DNA of 64,000 bases, from the NCBI GenBank assembly GCA_963846565.1, contig CAWJWL010000003.1, positions 372,001 to 436,000 of the forward strand, read 5' to 3'. This document shows positions 50,686 through 59,047 of this stretch, one piece after another. How positions within the stretch are numbered: position 1 is the stretch's first letter; each line of letters begins with the position of its first letter. The translations under genes and the position numbers were made by a program. Below the pieces are notes generated by a model, which was given only the letters and a program-made list of their open reading frames with translations, ran no database searches and had not been told where the DNA came from. The DNA comes from WHSW01 sp963846565 (GTDB lineage Bacteria; Actinomycetota; Thermoleophilia; Solirubrobacterales; 70-9).

Positions 50686-51635
50686 TGGAGAGTGCGACGA
50701 CAACCACCCGCCCGGTCGGCGGCGAGGGCACCGGGACGCTGCGCCCGGCGCACCGGCCTGCCCACCGCTCGCTGGCGCCCGTCATACGGGATTACATCGC
50801 GCTGACGAAGCCGCGCATCATCTCGCTGCTGTTGGTGACGACGGTGGCGACGATGGTCGTCGCCCAGCCGACGGGGCTCGAGCTCTCGACCGTGCTCTGG
50901 ACGATGCTCGGCGGCTATCTCGCCGCGGGCGGAGCCGGGGCGATCAACCACTACGTCGACCGCGAGCGCGACGCGAGAATGGCGCGGACGCGGAGCCGAC
51001 CCCTCGTCTCCGGCCGCATCGAGCCCTGGCACGGCCTCTTCTTCGGGATCGTCCTCGGGACGCTCGCGACACTGCAGCTCGCGCTCACCGTCAACTTGCT
51101 CGCAGCGGTGCTCGCGCTCGCCGGGCTGCTCGGCTACGTCTTCATCTACACGATCTGGCTCAAGCCACTGACGCCGCAGAACATCGTCATCGGCGGCGCC
51201 GCGGGCGCCGTCCCGCCGCTCGTCGGCTGGGCGGCGGCGACCGGCGGGCTCGCCTGGGAGGCGCTCTATCCCTTCGGCGTCGTCTTCCTCTGGACACCGC
51301 CCCACTTCTGGGCCCTCTCGCTGCTGATCAAGGACGACTACGCGCGCACCGGGGTGCCGATGCTGCCGGTGGTCAAGGGGGAGGCGGTGACGCGGCGTCA
51401 GATCCTCGTCTACACGCTGGTTCTCGTCGCGTTCACCCTGCTCCCCGCGGCGGGCGACTTCTTCGGTGCGTTCTACATCGCCGCGGCGGCGATCCTCGGA
51501 CTCGTCTTCACCGCACTCGCCGTCCGCCTCCTACGCACCCACTCACGCCGCGCCGCGCTTCGCCTCTACCTGTCCTCGCTTGCCTACCTGGCGCTGCTGT
51601 TCTGCGCTATGGCGGCCGACCGGGCACTCGGATGA
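50685..51635 (+). CDS. ctaB: Protoheme IX farnesyltransferase (heme O synthase)
   Basis: Membrane prenyltransferase of 316 residues. The first aspartate-rich motif is AINHYVDRERDARMARTRSR near residue 86, and the second is in LLIKDDYARTGVPMLPVVKG near 216, with the heme-binding WTPPHFWALS between. About nine helices. The ATG overlaps the ctaA stop (TGATG). It supplies heme O for CtaA. The first 30 residues are a Thr/Arg-rich extension. Confidence 0.95.
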   Translation: MESATTTTRPVGGEGTGTLRPAHRPAHRSLAPVIRDYIALTKPRIISLLLVTTVATMVVAQPTGLELSTVLWTMLGGYLAAGGAGAINHYVDRERDARMARTRSRPLVSGRIEPWHGLFFGIVLGTLATLQLALTVNLLAAVLALAGLLGYVFIYTIWLKPLTPQNIVIGGAAGAVPPLVGWAAATGGLAWEALYPFGVVFLWTPPHFWALSLLIKDDYARTGVPMLPVVKGEAVTRRQILVYTLVLVAFTLLPAAGDFFGAFYIAAAAILGLVFTALAVRLLRTHSRRAALRLYLSSLAYLALLFCAMAADRALG

Positions 51636-51674
51636 GACGGCCGGACCGGCGCCGGCGTCGATAGGATCCCGGCC

Positions 51675-51785
51675 GTGGATCGGAATCGAGCGGGCGGAAA
51701 CATCGGCGAAGGCCTCCTCGTGGCGGCCGTCGCGCTGGGCATCTTCGCCCTCACCTTCGTCGTCGCGATCATCTACATCGGATGA
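51675..51785 (+). CDS. Very small single-pass membrane protein (36 residues)
   Basis: Starts at GTG with an AGGA about nine bases upstream and encodes a short basic N-terminus then one helix (GLLVAAVALGIFALTFVVAI) and a stop. Its stop overlaps the ATG of the next gene (ATGA), good evidence that it is translated. The place, between ctaB and a second small membrane protein, suggests an accessory subunit of an oxidase complex, either of the pseudo-oxidase or of the normal one. No family is recognised. Confidence 0.7.
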   Translation: MDRNRAGGNIGEGLLVAAVALGIFALTFVVAIIYIG

Positions 51786-52054
51786 GTGACGCGCCGAGCA
51801 ACGGCCAGCCGAGCGAGCTGGTCTACGTGCCCTCGCCGTCGTGGTACCCGGCGCTGATCGCCGGTGGCCTCGCCGGGATCCTTGCGGGAGGCTGGGTCTG
51901 GTGGCCATACGCCGCCGTCGGAGCCCTGGTGGCGCTGTTCGCGCTCGTGGCGATGATCCGCGACTCGCGCCAGGAGATCGAGCGGCTGCCGCGACAGCAG
52001 CGGATCACGACCGCTCCGATCCCCGCCGAGACGCTGAAGCGCGACGGCGACTGA
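51782..52054 (+). CDS. Small two-helix membrane protein, possible oxidase subunit IV-like
   Basis: A 90-residue protein with two membrane helices (about 23-42 and 45-62) after PSELVYVPSPSWYPALIAGG, and a basic cytoplasmic tail (MIRDSRQEIERLPRQQRITT). Size and layout resemble the small subunit IV of actinobacterial cytochrome oxidases, though no clear sequence signature is seen. It is coupled by ATGA overlap to the 36-residue gene, which favours a common complex. Confidence 0.65.
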   Translation: MSDAPSNGQPSELVYVPSPSWYPALIAGGLAGILAGGWVWWPYAAVGALVALFALVAMIRDSRQEIERLPRQQRITTAPIPAETLKRDGD

Positions 52055-52096
52055 GTCGGGGAGGCGTCCGTGCGCTCTGAGCGGCGCTCAGAGCCC

Positions 52097-52519
52097 TCAG
52101 ACGGGGCTCTGCTCGGCTTCGGGAGAGGTCATCGAGGACGTGGCGCCGGCGGACGTCCAGACGCGGACGATGTCGCGCATCGAGAGGACGCCGACGAGCT
52201 CTCCGCCCTGGACGACGACGAGGTGGCGAATGTGGCGGCGCGACATCTCCACCGCGGCGCGTTCGAGGCTCCAGTCGGGAGCCGCGGTGATCATCGAGTC
52301 GGACATGTGGTCGCCGACGCGCTCCTCGTCCGGACTCTCGCCACGGCCGAGCGAGAGCAGGATGTCGCGCTCGGAGACGACCCGCGGGCCCGGCTCTTCC
52401 TCGTCGAGAACGACCGCCGCTCCGACGCCCTTCTCGCTCATCCGCCGTGCGGCCTCGCGCAGGGTGTGACCCGTCCCGACCGTGAGCACGACCTCGGACA
52501 TCCCTTCACGAACTTCCAT
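52097..52519 (-). CDS. CBS-domain-pair protein
   Basis: A 140-residue protein made of two CBS domains. The first covers about 10-65 (TLREAARRMSEKGVGAAVVL, ending RVVSERDILLSLG). The second covers about 75-128 (SLERAAVEMSRRHIRHLVVV, ending LVGVLSMRDIVRVW). The RDI motifs at the end of each are typical nucleotide-binding Bateman features. There is no attached catalytic domain. Ligand and partner unknown. Confidence 0.9.
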   Translation of the reverse strand: MEVREGMSEVVLTVGTGHTLREAARRMSEKGVGAAVVLDEEEPGPRVVSERDILLSLGRGESPDEERVGDHMSDSMITAAPDWSLERAAVEMSRRHIRHLVVVQGGELVGVLSMRDIVRVWTSAGATSSMTSPEAEQSPV

Positions 52520-52630
52520 CTACGCCTAGTCCCTCCATTCGAGACCCGCTAATGACGATCGGCTCAACCCTATCCAATCGCGCGGCGGGTGCCAACCGGA
52601 GCCACCGCCCGGATGGGTAGGATGCAGCCC

Positions 52631-53320
52631 GTGCTGAGCCGTCTTGTCCGCAGGCAGGCAGGCGCCCGGGCGGGCGCGGCGATCATGGCCCTCGTGGGCA
52701 TGGTTCTGCTGGCCGGATGCGATACGACCGAGGACGCCGACGTCGACCGTGGCCGGGCGCTCTTCCAGTCCAAGTGCGGCACCTGCCACGCGCTCGCCCA
52801 GGCGGGCTCGACCACCCAGGTCGGTCCAGACCTCGACGCCGCGTTCGCCGCCTCCCGGGCCGACGGCCAGGACAGCGACACGATCGAGGGCGTCGTGCAG
52901 GCGCAGATCGCGAACCCGCGCCCGGCCGATGAGGACGACCCGAACTTCGACCGCGTCTACATGCCCGCCGACCTGGTCACCGGCCAGGATGCCGAGGACG
53001 TCGCCACCTACGTCGGCCAGGTCGCCGGCGTCCCAGGGGCGGCGCCGCCCGAGCTGCCGCCCGACCAGCTCTTCACCGAGCGCTGCGGCGGCTGCCACGC
53101 GTTCAGCGCCGCAGGCACTGCGGGCACGACGGGCCCGGACCTCGACGAGGTCCTCGCCGGCAAGGACGCCGCCTACATCGAACAGCAGATCGTCGATCCG
53201 AGCTCGGCGATTACGCCGAACTTCGCCGACGGCGTCATGCCCGCGGACTTCGAGCAGTCGCTGACACCCGAGGACCTCCAGGGCCTCGTGAAGTACCTGC
53301 TCGACAACGTCGGCAACTGA
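52631..53320 (+). CDS. Diheme c-type cytochrome lipoprotein
   Basis: A protein of about 229 residues anchored by a lipobox (ALVGMVLLAGC near residue 28). It has two class-I cytochrome c domains. The first heme site is CGTCHALAQ with a distal methionine probably in DRVYMPADLVTG; the second is CGGCHAFSA with the methionine in FADGVMPADFEQS. GTG at 52631 is preferred because GTAGGA lies eight bases upstream, but ATG codons at 52613 and 52622 are in frame. It lies beside the ctaA-ctaB operon and could carry electrons to the intact oxidase. Confidence 0.88.
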   Translation: MLSRLVRRQAGARAGAAIMALVGMVLLAGCDTTEDADVDRGRALFQSKCGTCHALAQAGSTTQVGPDLDAAFAASRADGQDSDTIEGVVQAQIANPRPADEDDPNFDRVYMPADLVTGQDAEDVATYVGQVAGVPGAAPPELPPDQLFTERCGGCHAFSAAGTAGTTGPDLDEVLAGKDAAYIEQQIVDPSSAITPNFADGVMPADFEQSLTPEDLQGLVKYLLDNVGN

Positions 53321-53330
53321 AGCGCGGCAT

Positions 53331-53993
53331 TCACGGAGCTGGCCGCGTCGAGCGCTCGGCGTCGAGGTCGACGACGACGTGTGTGACCGAAAGCGGGATC
53401 TCGGTGCGGGCGCGCTCGAGCACGCCGCCCTCGAGCCACTTCGACCGATTCTGAGGATGGGTCGAGACGACGACCTCGTCCGCGGGGAATTCGGCCAAGG
53501 CGTCCTCGATCGCAGCCATCGGGTCGTGGTGGTCGCCGACCTGCCCGCGGGCGCTGAGTCCGGCCGCAGCCATCCCCGCAAGCGAGTCCTCGAGGCGGTG
53601 GCGTGCTTCCTCGATCGCCGCGTCGACGTCGTGGGCGAGGTGCTCGAGGCGCGAGGCGGTCAGGGCCGGGACGACGACGTAGATCTCGCTCTCGCCGGTC
53701 CCAGAGCGGCTCTTCAGCTCGTCGAGCAGCGCGCGGCCACCGACGGTCTCGTTCGCGACGACGAGAATCCGGTGGACGCCGTCGTCGGCGTGCGCGATCT
53801 TCGCCTCGCGCGCCTCCGCACCGCGCGAGCTCTGCCAGATCAGGCCGATGCCGACGCCCAGCTCGATCCCGAGCACGATCGCGCCGTAGACCGGTTCGGT
53901 GAGCAGCGCGACGACGATCACGAGCACCGCGGCGACCCCGACGACCATCACGACCCTGAACATGTCGGCCTCGGAACGAAGTGGGTTGTGCAC
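53331..53993 (-). CDS. Membrane-anchored universal-stress-protein-like protein
   Basis: A 220-residue protein with two N-terminal helices (VVMVVGVAAVLVIVVALLTE and AIVLGIELGVGIGLIWQSSR). A cytoplasmic USP-like alpha/beta domain beginning HRILVVANETVGGRALLDEL follows. Its end EVVVSTHPQNRSKWLEGGVL closely resembles the end of the soluble protein encoded at 59048-59971 (ILISTLAGQQSKWLEEGLID), so the two are paralogs placed beside the two oxidase modules. The GTG start has AGGAG six bases upstream; an internal ATG at 53963 is less likely. It lies tail to tail with the cytochrome c gene. Confidence 0.75.
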   Translation of the reverse strand: MHNPLRSEADMFRVVMVVGVAAVLVIVVALLTEPVYGAIVLGIELGVGIGLIWQSSRGAEAREAKIAHADDGVHRILVVANETVGGRALLDELKSRSGTGESEIYVVVPALTASRLEHLAHDVDAAIEEARHRLEDSLAGMAAAGLSARGQVGDHHDPMAAIEDALAEFPADEVVVSTHPQNRSKWLEGGVLERARTEIPLSVTHVVVDLDAERSTRPAP

Positions 53994-54306
53994 GGCTAGC
54001 TCCTTCGCGCGCCTTGGTGCAAGTTATTACGATCCTCCGCTGCGTGCGGATCGCGCTCCCTCGAAGTCACGATGACGGCCCTCGCCGAGCTCGAGGAAGT
54101 CGAGACCGGAGAATCGGTGCGGCTGATGGAGGCGCACGGCCGTGCGGCCCTCCGAGGGCCGCTGGATCCAGCCCGGGTCGCCGCAGGAAGCGGGGCCCCA
54201 CCGCCCCCCAGGGCTTCTCGAGCTAAAGGTCGCTGCGCATTCTGCCGATGGTCATAGCAATGGTGAGCCGCCGCGGCGCGCCCTGTCTCTGGAGGGGGAC
54301 CCGCCC
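53994..54306. other. Intergenic region without a supported gene
   Basis: Lies between the divergent starts of the USP-like and RTX-type genes. A short frame (54072-54257) encodes TALAELEEVETGESVRLMEA but then becomes low complexity and has no clear ribosome site. It probably contains promoters for both neighbours; no box could be assigned. Confidence 0.4.
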
Positions 54307-56526
54307 ATGGTCACCGAGCAGTCAGCGAACCGGCGCAGCAAACGAGCACTCAAGAGGTTGATTGGGGTGGCGCTCTGTACGGCTGTGGCCGCGTCTGTCA
54401 CCTCGGCCGCCGAGGCCGCGACGTGGAAGATCGGCTGTCAGCCTGCGGCGAGCGGCCCGCAGCCGGCCTGCCCCGCTGACGACTTCCCCGGCGGGGCCAC
54501 TCCGACGAACCCGAACGGCGCGTGGACGCTGATGTACAGCCTCGATCTGACGCGGACATCGTCAGGGAGCTTCCGCAGGATGACGACCTACGACCCCAAC
54601 TACCTCGGTGTCACGGGCGCGAACTACTGGCAATCGCCGACGTTCAGCGAACCCGGGACGCTGCAAGAGGTGGTGCTGGGCAAGAACAACACGGGGACTG
54701 ATAACCCGTACGGCCTTCTCCTGCCGCGCAGGGCGGTTGGCGTTCACCCGCTGTCCTCACGTGCCGTGGTCCTCGCCTGGACCAGCCCGATCAACGGTGT
54801 CGTCGACGTCAGTGGCGCTGTGACCGACGGGGATCCCTCCGGCGACGGCATCGACTGGCACGTCCTGCGCGCCCCCACGGGCCCCTGCGGAGCGCCGGCG
54901 GACGCCTGCTCGCGCGGCTCGGACCTCACGAACCTCACGAGCGGGGTGCTGACCAACGGCGCCCAAGAGTTCTCCGACGGGTCTCCTGCCAACGCGTTGA
55001 ACGGCCTGAGCGTCGCCACCGGCAACACCATCTACGTTGTCGTCGGGCCCGGGCCGAACGGCGATTACTACTCCGATTCCACGGTGCTCAACGTCACGGT
55101 ATCGACCGCCGGTCCGTGCACCATCACTGCGGTGCCGAACGTCGTCACTCAAGGGACGACGGGCAACGACTACATCTGCGGGACGACGGGCAATGATGTG
55201 ATCAACGGCAAGGGCGGCCACGACACGATCACGGGCGACGCCGGCAACGACACGATCAAGGGCGACGCCGGCAACGACACGATCTACGGCGGCGCGAACG
55301 ACGACACCATCGACGGCGGCACCGGGGCCGATCAGATGTTCGGGGAGGACGGCGTCGACGAGGTGACGTACGCGGGGCGCGGGCCGAGCATCAGCGCGAC
55401 CGTTGGGGCCGACGACACGGTGGTGACACCCGGAAACGACGGCTCGGCGGGCGAGCTGGACAACATCGGTTCGACCGTCGAGGTGGTGACCGGCGGCAAC
55501 GGCATCGACACGCTGACCGGCGACGCGAACAACAACTTCCTCCGTGGCGGTCCCGGCGACGACACCCTGAGCGGCTTGGGCGGCTCCGACCGGCTCGACG
55601 GCGGCCTCGGCGCCGACACGCTGATGGGCGGGAGCGGCACCGATGGCGTCTCCTATGACGGTGACGGGCGGCTGGCCAGCGCGACGATCTGGGCGTCGAT
55701 CGGCGACACGGCCACCGACGGGCCCAACGACGGCGCGTTCGACGGCTACACCAGCGAGGGCGATGACATCCAGGCCGATATCGAGAACGTCATCGGTGGC
55801 CCCGGGCCGGACACTCTCGTCGGCACGGACGGCGTGAACGTCCTCGACGGCTCGGGTGGTCACGACGAGATATTCGGCGGCGGCGGCAACGACCAGCTGC
55901 TGGGCGGCGCCACCGGCAACGACGCGCTCTACGGCGAGGGCGGCGGCGACCTGATACTCGGCGGAACCGGCGCCGACATCTTCTGGGGCGGGCCTGGCGT
56001 CGACAAAGCCAGCTATGCGGCCCACTCCTACCTCTTTGGCTTCTTCCAGCCCGTGCTTGCCGCGCGCACCGAGCCGCTCACGGTGACGCTCGGTGCCGCC
56101 GGCGGGGACGGCGGCGCATCCGATGGCACGGCCCGCGACGACATCAAGATCGATGTCGAAGAGGTCGTCGGCGGACTTGGGAACGACGCTCTAACCGGGT
56201 CGTCCCGGGCCAACCTTTTGTCCGGAAACGCCGGCGCAGACACCCTGCGTGGCGGGCGCCTCGACGACGTGCTCCTGGGCGAGGCCGGCGCAGACACCCT
56301 GTACGGCGATCAAAACGACGACGAGCTGTTCGGCGGCACAGACGGCGATCTCCTGTACGGGGGCGCAGACAACGACATCTTGTCCGGCGAGGGCGGCGCC
56401 GACACCCTTCACAGCGAGGGAGATGCCGCCGCGGACGAGAACTTCTGCGGAGCCGACGTCGACACTTTGTACCGCGACCCGATCGACACCGGCCCACTCA
56501 ACTGCGAAAACAAGCCGCTCGGGTAA
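54307..56526 (+). CDS. Secreted RTX-type calcium-binding repeat protein
   Basis: A 739-residue exported protein. The signal peptide runs over LIGVALCTAVAASVTSAAEA. A unique N-terminal domain of about 250 residues (with cysteine pairs in IGCQPAASGPQPACPADD and GPCGAPADACSR) is followed by several blocks of calcium-binding nonapeptides (GNDTIKGDAGNDTIYGGAND and so on). Between blocks are spacer modules of the YAGRGPSISATVGADD type. GGAGGGGG lies eight bases before the ATG. The repeat region resembles that of the protein at 652-2796, but the N-terminal domains differ. No type I secretion genes are near. Confidence 0.85.
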   Translation: MVTEQSANRRSKRALKRLIGVALCTAVAASVTSAAEAATWKIGCQPAASGPQPACPADDFPGGATPTNPNGAWTLMYSLDLTRTSSGSFRRMTTYDPNYLGVTGANYWQSPTFSEPGTLQEVVLGKNNTGTDNPYGLLLPRRAVGVHPLSSRAVVLAWTSPINGVVDVSGAVTDGDPSGDGIDWHVLRAPTGPCGAPADACSRGSDLTNLTSGVLTNGAQEFSDGSPANALNGLSVATGNTIYVVVGPGPNGDYYSDSTVLNVTVSTAGPCTITAVPNVVTQGTTGNDYICGTTGNDVINGKGGHDTITGDAGNDTIKGDAGNDTIYGGANDDTIDGGTGADQMFGEDGVDEVTYAGRGPSISATVGADDTVVTPGNDGSAGELDNIGSTVEVVTGGNGIDTLTGDANNNFLRGGPGDDTLSGLGGSDRLDGGLGADTLMGGSGTDGVSYDGDGRLASATIWASIGDTATDGPNDGAFDGYTSEGDDIQADIENVIGGPGPDTLVGTDGVNVLDGSGGHDEIFGGGGNDQLLGGATGNDALYGEGGGDLILGGTGADIFWGGPGVDKASYAAHSYLFGFFQPVLAARTEPLTVTLGAAGGDGGASDGTARDDIKIDVEEVVGGLGNDALTGSSRANLLSGNAGADTLRGGRLDDVLLGEAGADTLYGDQNDDELFGGTDGDLLYGGADNDILSGEGGADTLHSEGDAAADENFCGADVDTLYRDPIDTGPLNCENKPLG

Positions 56527-56597
56527 CTCGAGAGAAGAGCCGTTTCTAGAGGATGTAGCCGCTGCACATTCTCATTGGACGTCTCCCGTCCCTGAGG

Positions 56598-58310
56598 CTA
56601 GAAGCCCGGCGGCACGGTCGTCCGCCCGCCGCCGCTCTCCCCCCAGCAGGCCACGTGGGCGTTCGTCCCCACCGCGCAGGTGTGCTCCTGGCCGGCGTCT
56701 ACCGTCTGGAACGGCCCCGCCGGGGCGTTCGTCTGCCCGCTGTCGTTGAAGCCCCAGCAGGCAAGCGCGCTAGTGGTCGTGACGCCGCAGCTGTGGGCGT
56801 TGCCACCGGTAACGGCCTCGAACGTCCCCGCGGGAGGAATCGTCGAGCCGAAAGCATTGGTGCCCCAGCAGGCCGGCGCGCCGTTCGCCCCGATCGCGCA
56901 GCGGTGGAAGTCGCCGGCGTCCACCGCCTCGAATGCCCCGGCCGGTGGGAGCGTCTCGCCGAAGCCGGAGAAGCCCCAGCAGGCCACCGCGCCGTTCGTC
57001 CTGATCGCACAGCTGTGGTCGCCGCCGGCGCCGATCGCCGTGAAGGTCCCGGCCGGGGGGCTCGACTGGTCTGAGGAGTCATCGCCCCAGCAGGCCACGG
57101 TGCCGTTGGTCCGGACCCCACAGGCGTGGGCGCCGCCGGCGTCGACAACCTCGAATGTCCCCGCCGGGGGGGTCGCCCTGCCGAAGTCGTTATTGCCCCA
57201 GCAGGCAAGCGCGCCGTCGGTCCGGATCCCGCAGCTGTACAACCCGCCGGCGCTCACCGCTCTGAACGTCCCGGCCGGGGGGCTCGCCTGATCGTCGGTG
57301 TCGACACCCCAGCAGGCCACGGTGCCGTTGGTCTTGATCCCGCAGCTGTGGTCGACGCCGGCGCTGACCGCCCGGCCGTTGAAGGTGCCCGCCGGGGGGC
57401 TCGTCCGGTTGAAGGTGTTATCGCCCCAGCAGACCGCGGTGCCGTCGGTCCGGATCCCGCAGCTATGTACGTTGCCGGCGCCGATCGCCGTGAAGGTCCC
57501 GGCCGGGGGGCTCGACTCGTCCGAAAAGTCATCGCCCCAGCAGACCGCGGAGCCGTCGGTCTTGATCCCGCAGCTGTGGCTAGTGCCCGGGCTGATCGCC
57601 TCGAACGTCCCGGCCGGGGGGGTTGCCTTACCTGAGGCGTCAGAGCCCCAGCACGCCGCGGTGCCGTTGGCTTTGATCCCGCAGCTCGTGTTTTCGCCGG
57701 CGCTCAGCCCCCGGAAGGCGCCCCCCGGTGGGCTCGCCTGGTCCAGGGTGTTGTCGCCCCAGCAGGCGAGGCTGCCGTTGGTGTTGATCGCGCAGCTGTG
57801 GGAGAGACCGGCGGCGAGCGCCTCGAACTTGCCCGCCGGGGGGCTCGATTGGCCGGCGCCGTTCGTGCCCCAGCATGCCACCACGCCAGTTGTCTTGATC
57901 GCGCAGTTGAAGCTGGCGCCGGCGGCAAGGGCCTTGAACTTGCCGGCCGGCGGAGTCGCCTGGCCGGCGGTGTTGCTGCCCCAGCAGGCGAGGTTGCCGT
58001 TGGTCTTGATCGCGCAGGTGTGGCTGCCGCCGGCGCTCACCGCTTTGAACCTCCCGGCCGGGGGGTTTGCCTGCCCACTGGTGTTGAGCCCCCAGCAGGC
58101 CAGCGTGCCGTTGGTCTTGACCGCGCAGCTGTGGTTGTCGCCGGTGCTGACGCTGCCGGCGACGGCTCCGGGGGCGGCGGTGGTGAGCGAGGCACCTTCG
58201 GGGACCGGCGGCGCCGCCGCCTGCGCGGAGGCGGCTAGCGCGAGGGCCGAGAGCGCGACGCTCAGCGGCGCTTGACGCAACACACTCGATTTCACTCCCC
58301 CGTGCCCCAT
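56598..58310 (-). CDS. Secreted RCC1-type repeat protein (14 repeats)
   Basis: A 570-residue exported protein with a signal peptide (LSVALSALALAASAQA). The rest consists of 14 repeats of about 37 residues with the form HSCAIKTNG.LACWG.N..GQ..PPAG.F.A..AG. Each has two cysteines that could pair, and a CWG core. This is the bacterial RCC1-like (PF13540) beta-propeller pattern, and 14 blades would make two seven-bladed propellers. The gene is downstream of the ctaE group on the same strand. Function unknown; surface binding is likely. Confidence 0.88.
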   Translation of the reverse strand: MGHGGVKSSVLRQAPLSVALSALALAASAQAAAPPVPEGASLTTAAPGAVAGSVSTGDNHSCAVKTNGTLACWGLNTSGQANPPAGRFKAVSAGGSHTCAIKTNGNLACWGSNTAGQATPPAGKFKALAAGASFNCAIKTTGVVACWGTNGAGQSSPPAGKFEALAAGLSHSCAINTNGSLACWGDNTLDQASPPGGAFRGLSAGENTSCGIKANGTAACWGSDASGKATPPAGTFEAISPGTSHSCGIKTDGSAVCWGDDFSDESSPPAGTFTAIGAGNVHSCGIRTDGTAVCWGDNTFNRTSPPAGTFNGRAVSAGVDHSCGIKTNGTVACWGVDTDDQASPPAGTFRAVSAGGLYSCGIRTDGALACWGNNDFGRATPPAGTFEVVDAGGAHACGVRTNGTVACWGDDSSDQSSPPAGTFTAIGAGGDHSCAIRTNGAVACWGFSGFGETLPPAGAFEAVDAGDFHRCAIGANGAPACWGTNAFGSTIPPAGTFEAVTGGNAHSCGVTTTSALACWGFNDSGQTNAPAGPFQTVDAGQEHTCAVGTNAHVACWGESGGGRTTVPPGF

Positions 58311-58411
58311 CGGAACAGCCAGCCTAAAGGGCCGAAGCCGGAAAGCGAAATACGTACCTTGTCCCACCAGCGTCCCCGCGGGAGATCCGACTTGGCTTGC
58401 TAGAGCCGTTT

Positions 58412-59047
58412 CTACAGGATGTAGACGGCCGTGAAGACGATGATCCACATGACGTCGACGAAGTGCCAGTAGATCCCGGGCACCTCGACGCCTAAGTGGT
58501 CCTTCGCGGCGGGCCCGAAGTGGCCCTTCCAGGCGCGGATGTTGGCGAAGGTCAGGAGGACCAGGCCGACGAAGACGTGCGCGCCATGGAGGCCGGTGAG
58601 GCCGTAGAAGATCGAGCCGAACGCTCCATCGCGGGCGCTGAAGCCGATGTGGATGTACTCGTTGATCTGGATGAAGAGGAAGGTCGCGCCGAGCAGCCAG
58701 GTCGCCATCAGCCCCATCTGCAGGCCGCGGTGGTTGCCCCGCTTGATCGACTCGAGCGCCCAGTGGACGGTGAAGCTCGAGGAGACGAGGATGCAGGTGT
58801 TGACGAGGGCGATCGCGACCGGTAGCTCGAAGCCCTCCGGCGGCCACGAGGCGCCTTCGGGGTTGGAGACGACGCGGAGGAAGAAGTAGGAGGCGAAGAA
58901 CGCCCCGAAGAGCATGATCTCCGAGACGATGAAGAGGTAGATCCCAAAGGTCTGGCGGTCGATCTTCGAGCTCGCGTTCGCCTCCGGTGGCCCGTGGTGC
59001 TCGTGCTCGTCCGTGTGGGCGCCGGCGGCGATCGAGGCGGATTCCAT
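58412..59047 (-). CDS. ctaE: Cytochrome c oxidase subunit III
   Basis: A 211-residue membrane protein with five helices, the short actinobacterial form of COX3. FGIYLFIVSEIMLFGAFFAS opens the first helix. FTVHWALESIKRGNHRGLQM, FYGLTGLHGAHVFVGLVLLT and IYWHFVDVMWIIVFTAVYIL are family blocks, including the conserved Glu and His. It starts at ATG directly next to the USP-like gene stop. It completes the ctaC-ctaD-(USP)-ctaE operon. Confidence 0.95.
   Translation of the reverse strand: MESASIAAGAHTDEHEHHGPPEANASSKIDRQTFGIYLFIVSEIMLFGAFFASYFFLRVVSNPEGASWPPEGFELPVAIALVNTCILVSSSFTVHWALESIKRGNHRGLQMGLMATWLLGATFLFIQINEYIHIGFSARDGAFGSIFYGLTGLHGAHVFVGLVLLTFANIRAWKGHFGPAAKDHLGVEVPGIYWHFVDVMWIIVFTAVYIL

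Noticed and set aside
54072..54257. Short frame before the RTX gene
   Set aside because: Only the first 20 residues look protein-like; no ribosome site, and the rest is Pro/Ala/Arg low complexity.
56598..58310. Regular short repeats that might be a CRISPR array
   Set aside because: The units are about 111 bases, imperfect and in frame; they encode RCC1-type protein repeats. The same holds for the RTX regions.
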